From Betaproteobacteria bacterium RIFCSPLOWO2_02_FULL_67_26 (GTDB lineage Bacteria > Pseudomonadota > Gammaproteobacteria > Burkholderiales > SG8-41): DNA of 45,549 nt. Location: NCBI GenBank assembly GCA_001771935.1, contig MERD01000098.1, forward strand, positions 1 through 45,549. The letters are read 5' to 3'. Position numbers and translations under genes: made by a program. The notes beneath the pieces were generated by a model. The model saw nothing but the letters and a program-made list of their open reading frames with translations. It did no database searches and had not been told where the DNA came from. Below are positions 10,191 through 17,658 of the stretch, piece after piece. Every line of letters begins with the position of its first letter. Position 1 is the first letter of the stretch.

Positions 10191-11036
10191 TTAGTTGGGC
10201 TTGACGTTGAGGCGCGCCCGCTCCGCTTCGTCAGGCGTCAAGTTGTCGATGCGGTTCTCGAGATACGGCGTCGAGCATACCAGCACGTAACGCGCGAACG
10301 GTGATTGTACCTGCAGCCGGTACGGTGCGCCTCGCGCAATGTGGACTATGTCGGCGGCGCCGATCGTCCTCGATTGCCCGTTTGCCTGTGCCTGCAGCTT
10401 GCCGCTGAGAACGTAGATGAACATCTCGTGCTGGGCCGTCGCGCGCGGCTCGTCGTAGCCGCCCGGCACCTCGAAAAAGCCAAAGGCCAGCCGCTCGCCC
10501 TCGATCCAGTCGACGTGGCGGGCCGAGCGCCGCGGCGCATCGAGCGACTCGACGATCGGGTAAAAGCAGACGTCCAGCCCTTCCACCACCGCCTGCGACT
10601 TGCCCGCGGCGCCCTTGTGCTTGTCGCGCTCGCCCACCTTGTAGCGCCGGTTGACCTCCTCCACCGTCATCGCCTTCTCGGGCACGGCCTCGTTCTCCGC
10701 GAGCCCGACCACCGTCCAGGTCTTGTCCTTGATATAGAGGTATTGGCAGTGGCCGTCCTCGGTCGCCCTCATCGAGTGGCGCGCGTAGGCGGGCGCATGG
10801 ACAAACGTGCCCGGCGCAACGATGCGCCGGTCCTTGCCGACGATGGCGTTGATCTTGCCGCGCAGCGGGAAGATCAGGAGCTCGTTCGGGTGGTAGTGCA
10901 GCTCCGACCCGGTGCCGGCGTTCTTGTGCAGCAGGCAGAAGTACATGTACTTGCCCTCGATCACCGGCGCCTTGCCGGTGGACAGGTGGGGCGTCAGGTA
11001 CCGGCTCTCGACATCCTCGAAGCGGTGGAATGGCAT
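10191..11036 (-). CDS. Bicupin domain protein
   Basis: This 281-residue protein contains two cupin barrels. The N-terminal one has the metal-binding signature ELHYHPNELLIFPLRG (H47, H49, E52) followed by a downstream HAPAYARH segment, so it can probably bind a divalent metal. The C-terminal one (TAQHEMFIYVLSGKLQAQ) keeps the fold motif but lacks the HxH pair. The overall plan resembles gentisate-dioxygenase-like and (S)-ureidoglycine-like bicupins, but I cannot name a substrate. It is transcribed divergently from the Gfo/Idh/MocA operon across a spacer holding a 15-bp palindrome, so it is likely co-regulated. An AGAGGG sequence precedes the ATG. Confidence 0.8.
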   Translation of the reverse strand: MPFHRFEDVESRYLTPHLSTGKAPVIEGKYMYFCLLHKNAGTGSELHYHPNELLIFPLRGKINAIVGKDRRIVAPGTFVHAPAYARHSMRATEDGHCQYLYIKDKTWTVVGLAENEAVPEKAMTVEEVNRRYKVGERDKHKGAAGKSQAVVEGLDVCFYPIVESLDAPRRSARHVDWIEGERLAFGFFEVPGGYDEPRATAQHEMFIYVLSGKLQAQANGQSRTIGAADIVHIARGAPYRLQVQSPFARYVLVCSTPYLENRIDNLTPDEAERARLNVKPN

Positions 11037-11060
11037 GTTTCCCTCTTACCTAAGCGGCGC

Positions 11061-11075
11061 ATTATGCGACATAAT
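11061..11075. promoter_or_regulatory. Operator-like 15-bp palindrome in divergent promoter
   Basis: ATTATGCGACATAAT consists of perfect 6-bp arms around CGA. It lies in the 78-bp spacer between the divergent bicupin and Gfo/Idh/MocA genes. Its size and symmetry fit the site of a dimeric regulator such as a GntR-type protein, but no regulator gene lies next to it. Confidence 0.45.
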
Positions 11076-11114
11076 TCGATTTCTTGCCCGCACCACAACA
11101 CTTCTGGAGCATGC

Positions 11115-12182
11115 GTGAAGCAAATCAACGTCGGCATCATCGGCACCGGCTGGTGCGGCGGCATCCGCGCCGAGACCTGTGCCAGCAACCCGGTCGTCGG
11201 CAACGTCCATATTGCGGAAATCAGGCCCGAGCGGCTGGCGGAGGTCGCCAAGGCGACGGCAGCCCGGACCGCCACGACGGACTACCGCGAGCTGTTCAAG
11301 ATCAAGGAGATCGACGCCTACATGATCTCCGCCACCCCGGAAACGAATCATTACCCGATGGCACGCGAATGCCTGCTTGCCGGCAAGCACGTGTTCCTGG
11401 AGAAGCCCATCGCGATCGAGCTGCACGAAGCCGACGAGCTGATCGCCATCGCCAGGAAAAACAGGCTCAAATTCACCATCGGCTACTCCCAGCGCTTCAA
11501 TCCGAAGTTCGCCTACGTCAGGAAATCCATCCATGACGGCACCATCGGCAAGCCGGTGAGCGCGCTGGTGAGCCGCCATATCACGCGCAGCCTCGGCAAG
11601 AAGATTACCGGCCGCGGCAAGCTGTCCCCGGCGGCGATGGAGGCCACGCACGACCTCGATTTCGTCCTGTGGTGCCTGGAGCCCGCCAAGCCGGTGCGGG
11701 TCTTCTCCACCGTCAACTACGGGATCATGCGCGAGTCCACGGGGTCCGACATTCCCGACACTCAGCTCATCACCGTCATCATGGACAGCGGGGTCTCCTT
11801 CGTGGTCAACGCGGGGTGGAGCCTGCCCCCCGGCTATCCGAATTTCGCCACCACCTGGATCGAGATGATCGGCACCAACGGCGCGCTGCTGGTGGACGAC
11901 AGCCACCGGGACGTGATCCTCAATACGACGGAGAACGGCATGCGCCTGCCGCTGTCCTCCATGCCCGGCGAGTTCGTGGACCACGCCTACGCCGGCCCGA
12001 TGAAAGCGGAAACCGTGCATTTTCTCGAGGCGGTCGCCTGCGACCGGCCGGTGCTGGTCACGCCCGAGCAGGCGCGCCAGGTGATGGAAGTCTATATCGC
12101 CGCCGACCTTTCCGCCGAGCGCAACGAGCCGGTCAACCTGCCCTTGCCCGAGTCGCGCGCGTCCGTCGCGGCGGCTCGCTGA
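11115..12182 (+). CDS. Gfo/Idh/MocA-family oxidoreductase (1)
   Basis: This is a predicted NAD(P)-dependent dehydrogenase of cyclic polyols, sugars or related hydroxy compounds; the substrate is unknown. It has 355 residues, with the Rossmann motif GIIGTGWCGG (from residue 7), the family EKP motif at 96-98, and a likely catalytic His in EATHDLD (H179). The start is GTG at 11115 with CTGGAG 6 nt upstream; the very long upstream frame extension is antisense to the bicupin gene. It opens the rightward operon and is followed after 6 nt by a second family member, with which it shares only family-level motifs. Confidence 0.88.
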   Translation: MKQINVGIIGTGWCGGIRAETCASNPVVGNVHIAEIRPERLAEVAKATAARTATTDYRELFKIKEIDAYMISATPETNHYPMARECLLAGKHVFLEKPIAIELHEADELIAIARKNRLKFTIGYSQRFNPKFAYVRKSIHDGTIGKPVSALVSRHITRSLGKKITGRGKLSPAAMEATHDLDFVLWCLEPAKPVRVFSTVNYGIMRESTGSDIPDTQLITVIMDSGVSFVVNAGWSLPPGYPNFATTWIEMIGTNGALLVDDSHRDVILNTTENGMRLPLSSMPGEFVDHAYAGPMKAETVHFLEAVACDRPVLVTPEQARQVMEVYIAADLSAERNEPVNLPLPESRASVAAAR

Positions 12183-12188
12183 AATGTC

Positions 12189-13301
12189 ATGAAAAAGAAA
12201 CCGAAGCGCATCGGGCTCGCCATCGTCGGCGCGGGGCGCGTCGGCCTGATCCGCGGCGAGCTCGCCGCGCGCCACCCGGAGGTGGACTGGATCGGGCTCG
12301 CCGAGATCAACCCCGAGCGCGGCGAAATCGTGCGGGAAAAATGCAACGCGGATTTCGTCACGACCGACTTCCGCGAGCTGCTCTCCCGCCCGGAGGTCAA
12401 CGCGGTGGTCGTCTGCACCGACGAGCATCTGCACGTCGACCCGGTCCTCTTCGCGGCCGGGCGCATGCTGCCGATGCTGATCGAAAAGCCGCTCGCCACC
12501 GACCTGGCCGAATCGGCCGTCACCCTCGCCGCCATCGAGAAGAGCGGCGTCGATGCCGTGATCGGCTATACCCAGCGCTTCCGCCGCCGCTGGCTCGTGG
12601 CGAAGGAAAAGGTCAAGTCCGGCGCACTGGGAGAGGTCACGATGGTCACCTCGCGCGCCTTCATGAACCGGCTGGTCGCCATCGACAACTACCGGCGCAG
12701 CGACAACCGGTCGGAAGTGACGCCGATGGTGATCTCCGGCACCCATGCGCTCGACATCGTGATGTGGCTGATGGAGGCGAAGACGCCGGTCGAGGTCTAC
12801 GCGCGCTCCGTGAACAAGGCGCTGGGCCCGACGTGGCAGGGCGTGGACGGCACCGGCTACACCATCACGTTCGACGACGGCGCCATCTATCACGGGGTGA
12901 TTTCCTGGGCGCTGCCGGAAATCTGGCCCGGCGCCGTGTACAGCCTCGAAATCGGCGCGGTCGGCACCGAGGGCGTGCTCACCATAGACGATACGCACCG
13001 CGACATGATCCTGGCGACCAACCTGATCCAGGCCGAGGGTTACGCGCCGGACAAGCGCCGCCACGTCGATTTCCTGACCAGCTACCCGGTCGGCGACATG
13101 GCGCTCGGCGAGCTGCGCGGCCCCATGCGCGAGGAAACCAACTCGTGGCTCAATCGGGTTTCGCTCGGCGTGACGACCCAGCACGCGACCGCCCGCGAGG
13201 GTCACAACCGCCTGATGCTCACCAAGGCGATCGATCTTTCCGCGAAGCTCAAGCGTCCGGTCAAGCTCCCGATCGGTCCGGACGACATGGCGGCCAGCTG
13301 A
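12189..13301 (+). CDS. Gfo/Idh/MocA-family oxidoreductase (2)
   Basis: A 370-residue dehydrogenase of the same superfamily as its upstream neighbour. It has Rossmann motif AIVGAGRVG (11-19), EKP at 99-101 and a probable catalytic His in ISGTHALD (H186). An Arg-rich GYTQRFRRRW segment takes the place of the usual substrate-loop GYxxRF. The C-terminal region (residues 270-330, with RHVDFLTSYPVGDM) is longer than in member 1. Substrate is unknown. The close spacing suggests translational coupling and sequential or heteromeric use of the two enzymes. Confidence 0.87.
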   Translation: MKKKPKRIGLAIVGAGRVGLIRGELAARHPEVDWIGLAEINPERGEIVREKCNADFVTTDFRELLSRPEVNAVVVCTDEHLHVDPVLFAAGRMLPMLIEKPLATDLAESAVTLAAIEKSGVDAVIGYTQRFRRRWLVAKEKVKSGALGEVTMVTSRAFMNRLVAIDNYRRSDNRSEVTPMVISGTHALDIVMWLMEAKTPVEVYARSVNKALGPTWQGVDGTGYTITFDDGAIYHGVISWALPEIWPGAVYSLEIGAVGTEGVLTIDDTHRDMILATNLIQAEGYAPDKRRHVDFLTSYPVGDMALGELRGPMREETNSWLNRVSLGVTTQHATAREGHNRLMLTKAIDLSAKLKRPVKLPIGPDDMAAS

Positions 13302-13422
13302 GACCACGCGGATTACAATATCGGGGAAAACACGATCTTCACCGGGGGGCACGGCATCCTGCCTGCTGCTGCCGGTGATTCCGGGCAAGTAGACACCACC
13401 ACAACATGAGGAGAGCACCGCC

Positions 13423-14415
13423 ATGAGAACCCAGCATCATCTGCTAACCGCCGCCCTCGCTGCCGCATCCCTGCTGGCGAGTCCGCCGGCATTCGCCCAG
13501 GGCAAGGCCGCGGACTATCCGTCGCGGCCGGTGCGCATGATCGTCCCGTTCGCGCCGGGCGGCGCGTCCGATTTCGCGGGCCGCATCATCCAGCCGGCGC
13601 TCGCCGAACGGCTCAAGCAGCAGGTCGTGGTGGACAATCGCGGCGGCGCCGCCGGCAATATCGGGGTCGAGGTCGCCGCCCGCGCCACGCCCGACGGCTA
13701 CACCTTCCTGCAAGGCAACATCGGCACGATGGCGATCAACCCGAATTACTACACCAAGTTCCCGATCCGGCCGCTGCGGGACCTGGTCCCGGTCACGCAG
13801 GTGGTGGACGTTCCCGGCAGCCTGGTCGTGAATCCCGGCCTGCCTGCGAAGACCTTGAAGGAGCTGATCGCCCACATGAAGGCGAACCCGGGCAAGCTCA
13901 ACTACGGCGCGCCGGCGCCGAGCAGCGCCAACACCCTGGAAATGATCCAGTTCCTGCGCAACACCGGCACCGACGCCGCACAGGTCAACTACAAGGGCGG
14001 CGCCGGACCGGCGATGATCGGGCTGCTCTCCAACGAGATACAGGTGATGTTCGTCACCTTTTCCTCCGCGGTCACTTTCGCCAAGCAGGGCCGGATCCGG
14101 ATGCTGGCCGTGATCTCGCCCAAGCGCAACCCGGCCTATCCACAAGTCCCGACGATGCGCGAGCAGGGATTCAACCTGGTCGTGGGATCCTGGCAGGGCA
14201 TATTCGTGCCCACGGGAACGCCGCGGCCCGTGGTCAACGCGCTCTTCAAGTACGGCACCGCGGCGATGCAGGACCCCACCGTGATCAAGCGCTTCACCGA
14301 CGGCGGCGTCGAAATCGTAGTCAGCAAGTCACCCGAGGATTTCCTGGCTTTCGTGAAAGCGGAGACCGAGCGTTTCGCGAAAGTCATCAAGGAGGCGAAT
14401 ATCCAGACGCAGTAG
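13423..14415 (+). CDS. Tripartite tricarboxylate transporter substrate-binding protein (TctC/Bug family)
   Basis: This periplasmic solute receptor has 330 residues. The Sec signal peptide is MRTQHHLLTAALAAASLLA followed by cleavage near AFA-QG. The Bug family motifs YPSRPVRMIVPFAPGGASDF, VVDNRGGAAGNIGVE and ATPDGYTFL follow. A strong RBS (GAGGAGAG) precedes it. No TctA or TctB membrane gene lies nearby, as is common in Burkholderiales, where orphan Bug receptors are abundant. Its position inside the operon suggests it binds the pathway's carboxylate-type substrate. The 121-bp gap upstream holds a 7-bp inverted repeat (TCACCGG...CCGGTGA, 13339-13378) that may be a minor regulatory hairpin. Confidence 0.92.
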   Translation: MRTQHHLLTAALAAASLLASPPAFAQGKAADYPSRPVRMIVPFAPGGASDFAGRIIQPALAERLKQQVVVDNRGGAAGNIGVEVAARATPDGYTFLQGNIGTMAINPNYYTKFPIRPLRDLVPVTQVVDVPGSLVVNPGLPAKTLKELIAHMKANPGKLNYGAPAPSSANTLEMIQFLRNTGTDAAQVNYKGGAGPAMIGLLSNEIQVMFVTFSSAVTFAKQGRIRMLAVISPKRNPAYPQVPTMREQGFNLVVGSWQGIFVPTGTPRPVVNALFKYGTAAMQDPTVIKRFTDGGVEIVVSKSPEDFLAFVKAETERFAKVIKEANIQTQ

Positions 14416-14477
14416 CGACCGGCGGGCGTGGCGGAGGATTGCGGCACGTTGTTTGAAAACCCGAACTGGAGAATGAG

Positions 14478-15746
14478 ATGTCGAATTTCGGCATGGTTGG
14501 ACTGGACTGGCAGGAACGCATCAACTGGGACCGCTTGCGCAAGTACCGGCTGGAGCGGGCGCGCGAGCGGATGAAGGCGCACGGGCTGAGCGCCATGCTC
14601 TGCATGTACGACGAGAACGTCCGCTACGTCACCGGCACCCTCACCCCCGGCTGGAACCGCCTGAAGCCGGGGCTGCGCTACTGCCTGCTGTGCGGCGATG
14701 ACGCGCCGGTGCTGTTCGAGCAGGGCGACATCGGCTTCCAGATCCACCGCCATTCGCCGTGGATCCCGAAGGACCACGTGCGCTGGTCGTACGCGTGGAT
14801 CAAGGGCGCGGCGGGGCCCGCCTCGCTGCAGCAGGTGCGCAAGTTCACTCACGCCATCCAGCAGGAGATGAAGAAGGCGAACGTCGCGGGCGGCAAGCTC
14901 GGGGTGGATTTCGTCGATATCAACATGATCCAGATCTTCAAGGACGAGAAGATCGACTGGAGCGACGGCATGACGCCGATGATGGAGGCGCGCGCGGTCA
15001 AGAACACGGACGAGCAGGAAGCCCTGCGCATGGTCGGCGCGATCGGCGACGCGGCGCACTGGGAATTCATGAAGTTCCTGAAGCCCGGCCGCACCGAGAA
15101 CCAGATGACGGCGCACATCATGGAGTACCTCTACTCGATCCCGGGAATGGAGGACGTGGAGGACGTGATCGTTTCCGCCGGCCCCAACACCTGGCCCAAC
15201 TGGCGCAACTTCTCCGACCGCATCGTCAAGCCCGGCGACATCGTGTTCATGGACCTCGCGGCGCTCACCTGGAACGGCTACAAGTCGTGCTACTACCGCA
15301 CCTACTGCGCGGGCAAGGAGCCGACCCAGGAGCAGAAGGACGTCTACGCGACCGCGTTGAAGTGGCTCTACGACTCGATCAAGGCGGTCAAGGTCGGCAC
15401 CACGACCCGCGAAATCGCGTCCAAGTGGCCCTCGGCCAAGGAGGCGTGGGGCTACGCCGAGGAAGACCAGGCGGCGGCGAACCTGTGGGGGCACGGCTTG
15501 GGGCTGGCTCAGTACGACCAGCCGGTCATCTCGCGCATCTGGTCGCTCGACCACCCGATCGAGATCAAGGAAGGCATGGTGTTCGCGCTCGAGACCCAGC
15601 ACGGCAAGATGTACCAATGGGGCGTGCGCATCGAGGAGATGCTGATCGTGCACAAGGACAAGGTGGAGATCATCTCCAACTTCCCCGTCGAGCAGATCAC
15701 CGTCGTCGATCCGATGCCGGGCTATTCGACGCTGGCGGGACGGTGA
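14478..15746 (+). CDS. M24 (Xaa-Pro peptidase/creatinase-like) protein with altered metal site
   Basis: The 422-residue product has the N-terminal creatinase-like domain (residues 20-165) and the C-terminal pita-bread domain. Expected metal ligands are D259 (VFMDLAA), H339 (GHGLGL), E372 (FALET) and E386 (VRIEE). The second Asp of the usual GYxSDxTRT motif is Cys (C271 in GYKSCYYRTY). The protein may therefore be a hydrolase or lyase of the creatinase/DddP type rather than a dinuclear aminopeptidase; that is inference. The RBS is GGAGAATGAG. It overlaps the next gene by 4 nt (GTGA), which implies translational coupling. Confidence 0.82.
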   Translation: MSNFGMVGLDWQERINWDRLRKYRLERARERMKAHGLSAMLCMYDENVRYVTGTLTPGWNRLKPGLRYCLLCGDDAPVLFEQGDIGFQIHRHSPWIPKDHVRWSYAWIKGAAGPASLQQVRKFTHAIQQEMKKANVAGGKLGVDFVDINMIQIFKDEKIDWSDGMTPMMEARAVKNTDEQEALRMVGAIGDAAHWEFMKFLKPGRTENQMTAHIMEYLYSIPGMEDVEDVIVSAGPNTWPNWRNFSDRIVKPGDIVFMDLAALTWNGYKSCYYRTYCAGKEPTQEQKDVYATALKWLYDSIKAVKVGTTTREIASKWPSAKEAWGYAEEDQAAANLWGHGLGLAQYDQPVISRIWSLDHPIEIKEGMVFALETQHGKMYQWGVRIEEMLIVHKDKVEIISNFPVEQITVVDPMPGYSTLAGR

Positions 15747-17032
15747 GCGGCCGCGATTTCGTTATCCCGCTCTCCTCTCCGGCTGCGGCCGATGCGGGCC
15801 GGGTCGGGCCCAAGGCCGCGAACCTGGCCGCGTTGCGCCGGGCCGGCCTGCCGACGCCGGACGGCTTCTGCCTGGCCGCGGACGCCTACCGCGTCCAGCT
15901 CGCCAGCCTGGACCTCGAGGCCTGCGCGCGCGAGGTGTTTTCCGCCGAGGACGCGCAGGCGCGCCGCAGCGCGCTCCGCCTGCGCATGCGGTTGATGGAG
16001 CAACCCGTCGCGCCGGAGTTCCAGGAACCGTTGATCGCGGCGTGGCGGGCCATGACCCGTGATACGGCGATTCCGGGCGTCGTGCGCTCCTCGGCGCTCG
16101 TCGAGGACCGCTTCGGATCGGGCTTCGCAGGACAGTTCGAGAGCTTCCTCGGGATCGACAACGAGACCGATTTCCTTACGGCGGTTCGCGCGTGCTGGGC
16201 GGCATTATGGGCGCCGCGCGCGTTGCGCTACATGGCCACGCACGACCTCGACCCGGCGGACACGGCAATGGCGCTGCTGATCCAGCCGCTGGTGGCGGCG
16301 CGCGCGGCCGGTGGCGGATTGAGCCAGACGGCCGAGGGCGGGATGCTGATCAACGCGACCGCGGGACTCGGATCCGCGATCGCGCAAGGCGAGGTCGCGC
16401 CCGATCGTTACGAACTCGGGAGAAACGGCGCCTTGCGCGAGAGCCACGCCGGCATCGAGTACCACCAACCGGGCTGCGCTCATCTGCCGAAACTATCGAA
16501 ATCCCCGGCCAGGAAGCAGCTTTGCCTCGCGCCGGCGAGAGTGGAAGAACTGGGGCGACTCATGCTCGAGGCCGAAGCGGTCATGGGCATGGCGGTCGAA
16601 ATCGAATGGGCGATGGACGATGCAGGGTTCAAGCTGCTGCAGGCCCGGCCCCTGCACCTGGACGACAAGCAGACGGAATCACCCGACCCGATCTGGCTGC
16701 GCCAGCCGCGCCTGCGCGGCCAGCCGGCGGGCGTGGGCTGGGGCACGGGGCGCGCCTGCGTGGTGAATTGCGAATGCGAGATCTCGCGCATCGCGCCGGG
16801 CGACGTGCTGGTGACGAAAATGGCCGGACCGGCGCTGGGCCGCGTGCTCGCCATCGTTGCCGGTGTCGTGTCCGAGCTCGGCGGCAGCACTTCCCACCTC
16901 GCCTCGCTCGCGCGCGAGCGCTGCGTTCCGATGGTGCTGGGCGTGCCGGGCGCCACGATGCAGATCCCCGACGGCACGCAGGTCGCGGTGGACGGCGTCG
17001 CGGGGATCGTGCGCTGGATGGCCAATCGATGA
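15743..17032 (+). CDS. PEP synthase-like protein: ATP-grasp plus phosphohistidine domain only
   Basis: This 429-residue protein starts at GTG overlapping the previous stop. The N-terminal part is the PEP/pyruvate-phosphate-dikinase ATP-binding domain, with VGPKAANLAALRRAGLP and RSSALVEDRFGSGFAGQFESFL. The C-terminal part is the swivelling domain with catalytic H385 in GGSTSHLASLARE. The PEP/pyruvate TIM-barrel domain of PpsA or PPDK (about 790-880 residues) is missing, so it is not a PEP synthase by itself. By analogy with phosphotransferases of this fold it could phosphorylate a pathway metabolite, or work with a separate partner. It overlaps the downstream selenoprotein candidate by 4 nt (ATGA). 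Confidence 0.82.
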   Translation: MSGRDFVIPLSSPAAADAGRVGPKAANLAALRRAGLPTPDGFCLAADAYRVQLASLDLEACAREVFSAEDAQARRSALRLRMRLMEQPVAPEFQEPLIAAWRAMTRDTAIPGVVRSSALVEDRFGSGFAGQFESFLGIDNETDFLTAVRACWAALWAPRALRYMATHDLDPADTAMALLIQPLVAARAAGGGLSQTAEGGMLINATAGLGSAIAQGEVAPDRYELGRNGALRESHAGIEYHQPGCAHLPKLSKSPARKQLCLAPARVEELGRLMLEAEAVMGMAVEIEWAMDDAGFKLLQARPLHLDDKQTESPDPIWLRQPRLRGQPAGVGWGTGRACVVNCECEISRIAPGDVLVTKMAGPALGRVLAIVAGVVSELGGSTSHLASLARERCVPMVLGVPGATMQIPDGTQVAVDGVAGIVRWMANR

Positions 17033-17658
17033 CGCAGAGAATCCGCGGCATCACCGACGAAGAGGCGGTTGGACCGGCCAGGGAGCTGTTCGAGGCATCG
17101 AACCGGATGCTCGGTCGCACCGCCAACCTGCAGCGGATCCTCGCGCACAGCCCGTACGTGGCGCGGTGGCTGCTGCCGTTCATCGCGGCGGTGCGGCAGC
17201 CGGGCGCCGGCGCGGTATCCGACGTGCGGCTGCGCAACCTGGCGGTGCTCAAGACCTCCACGATCAACGGCTGCAAGTACTGAACGGAGCACAATCGGGT
17301 GCTTGGTCAAGCACTGGGGCTCACCGACGCGGAGTTCGACGCGCTGCAGGGAGACGACTATCGCTCGAGCGCGCTGTTCAATGAGCGCGAGAAGGCGGCG
17401 CTCTCGTGGTCGGAGGCGATGACGCTCAACGCCGCCAAGCGCGACGGCGCCCACTGGAACGATCTGCGCCGCCTCTTCAGCGACGCCGAGATCGTCGAGA
17501 TCTCGCTCGCCTGCGCGATGTTCAACATGATCAATCGCCTGAACGATTCCTTCCGCACCGAGCTCGAATCCGAGGAGTACAACCGCAGGCAGCACCGGGC
17601 GGTCGGCGTGACGGCACAGGCGCTGGAAGACTATGCCTGCAGGATTTGTGGTCGCTGA
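17029..17658 (+). CDS. AhpD/carboxymuconolactone-decarboxylase-like protein, probable selenoprotein (in-frame TGA at codon 85)
   Basis: Translated through TGA 17281-17283 this is one 209-residue protein of the AhpD/CMD all-helical family. It has an N-terminal part ending LRNLAVLKTSTINGCKY, then the TGA, then TEHNRVLGQALGLTDAEFDAL and a conserved C-terminal half without further stops. The family redox motif is CxxC followed by a His; here it reads C82-K-Y-[TGA]85-T-E-H88, so the TGA sits exactly at the second Cys. A SECIS-like hairpin follows. I therefore predict Sec85. The start ATG overlaps the upstream stop (ATGA), and the TGA stop overlaps the next ATG by 1 nt, so both ends are translationally coupled, arguing against a dead gene. 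The alternative is a nonsense mutation or a sequencing error from TGC. A conventional caller would split it at 17283/17299. Confidence 0.75.
17281..17314 (+). promoter_or_regulatory. Candidate bacterial SECIS element (Sec TGA plus hairpin)
   Basis: Fifteen nt after the TGA, GTGCTTGGTCAAGCAC (17299-17314) forms a perfect 6-bp stem with the four-base loop GGTC. The bacterial SECIS consensus has a short stem just after UGA with a G in the first two loop positions, 16-37 nt from the UGA; here the loop begins after 21 nt. The loop resembles the GGUCU loop of E. coli formate dehydrogenase mRNA. The hairpin is encoded by CTT GGT CAA GCA, codons that are unusual in this GC-rich genome; the preferred synonyms would destroy the pairing. 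A weaker competing hairpin (AGCAC 17288-17292 with 17299-17303) also exists. Confidence 0.7.

Noticed and set aside
11046-13424. Long minus-strand open frame opposite the first two Gfo/Idh/MocA genes
   Set aside because: No recognisable domain and low-information composition; the plus-strand genes have intact motifs.
10191-15746. DMSP-lyase locus (cupin plus M24 DddP-like protein)
   Set aside because: Both fold families include DMSP lyases, but the specific motifs and the rest of the operon do not support it; only fold-level similarity is seen.
17029-17658. Treating the AhpD-like gene as two genes or a simple frameshift
   Set aside because: The halves are in the same frame, separated only by one TGA at the expected redox Cys, with a SECIS-like hairpin and coupled gene ends; a frameshift is not needed. 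A plain nonsense mutation remains possible.
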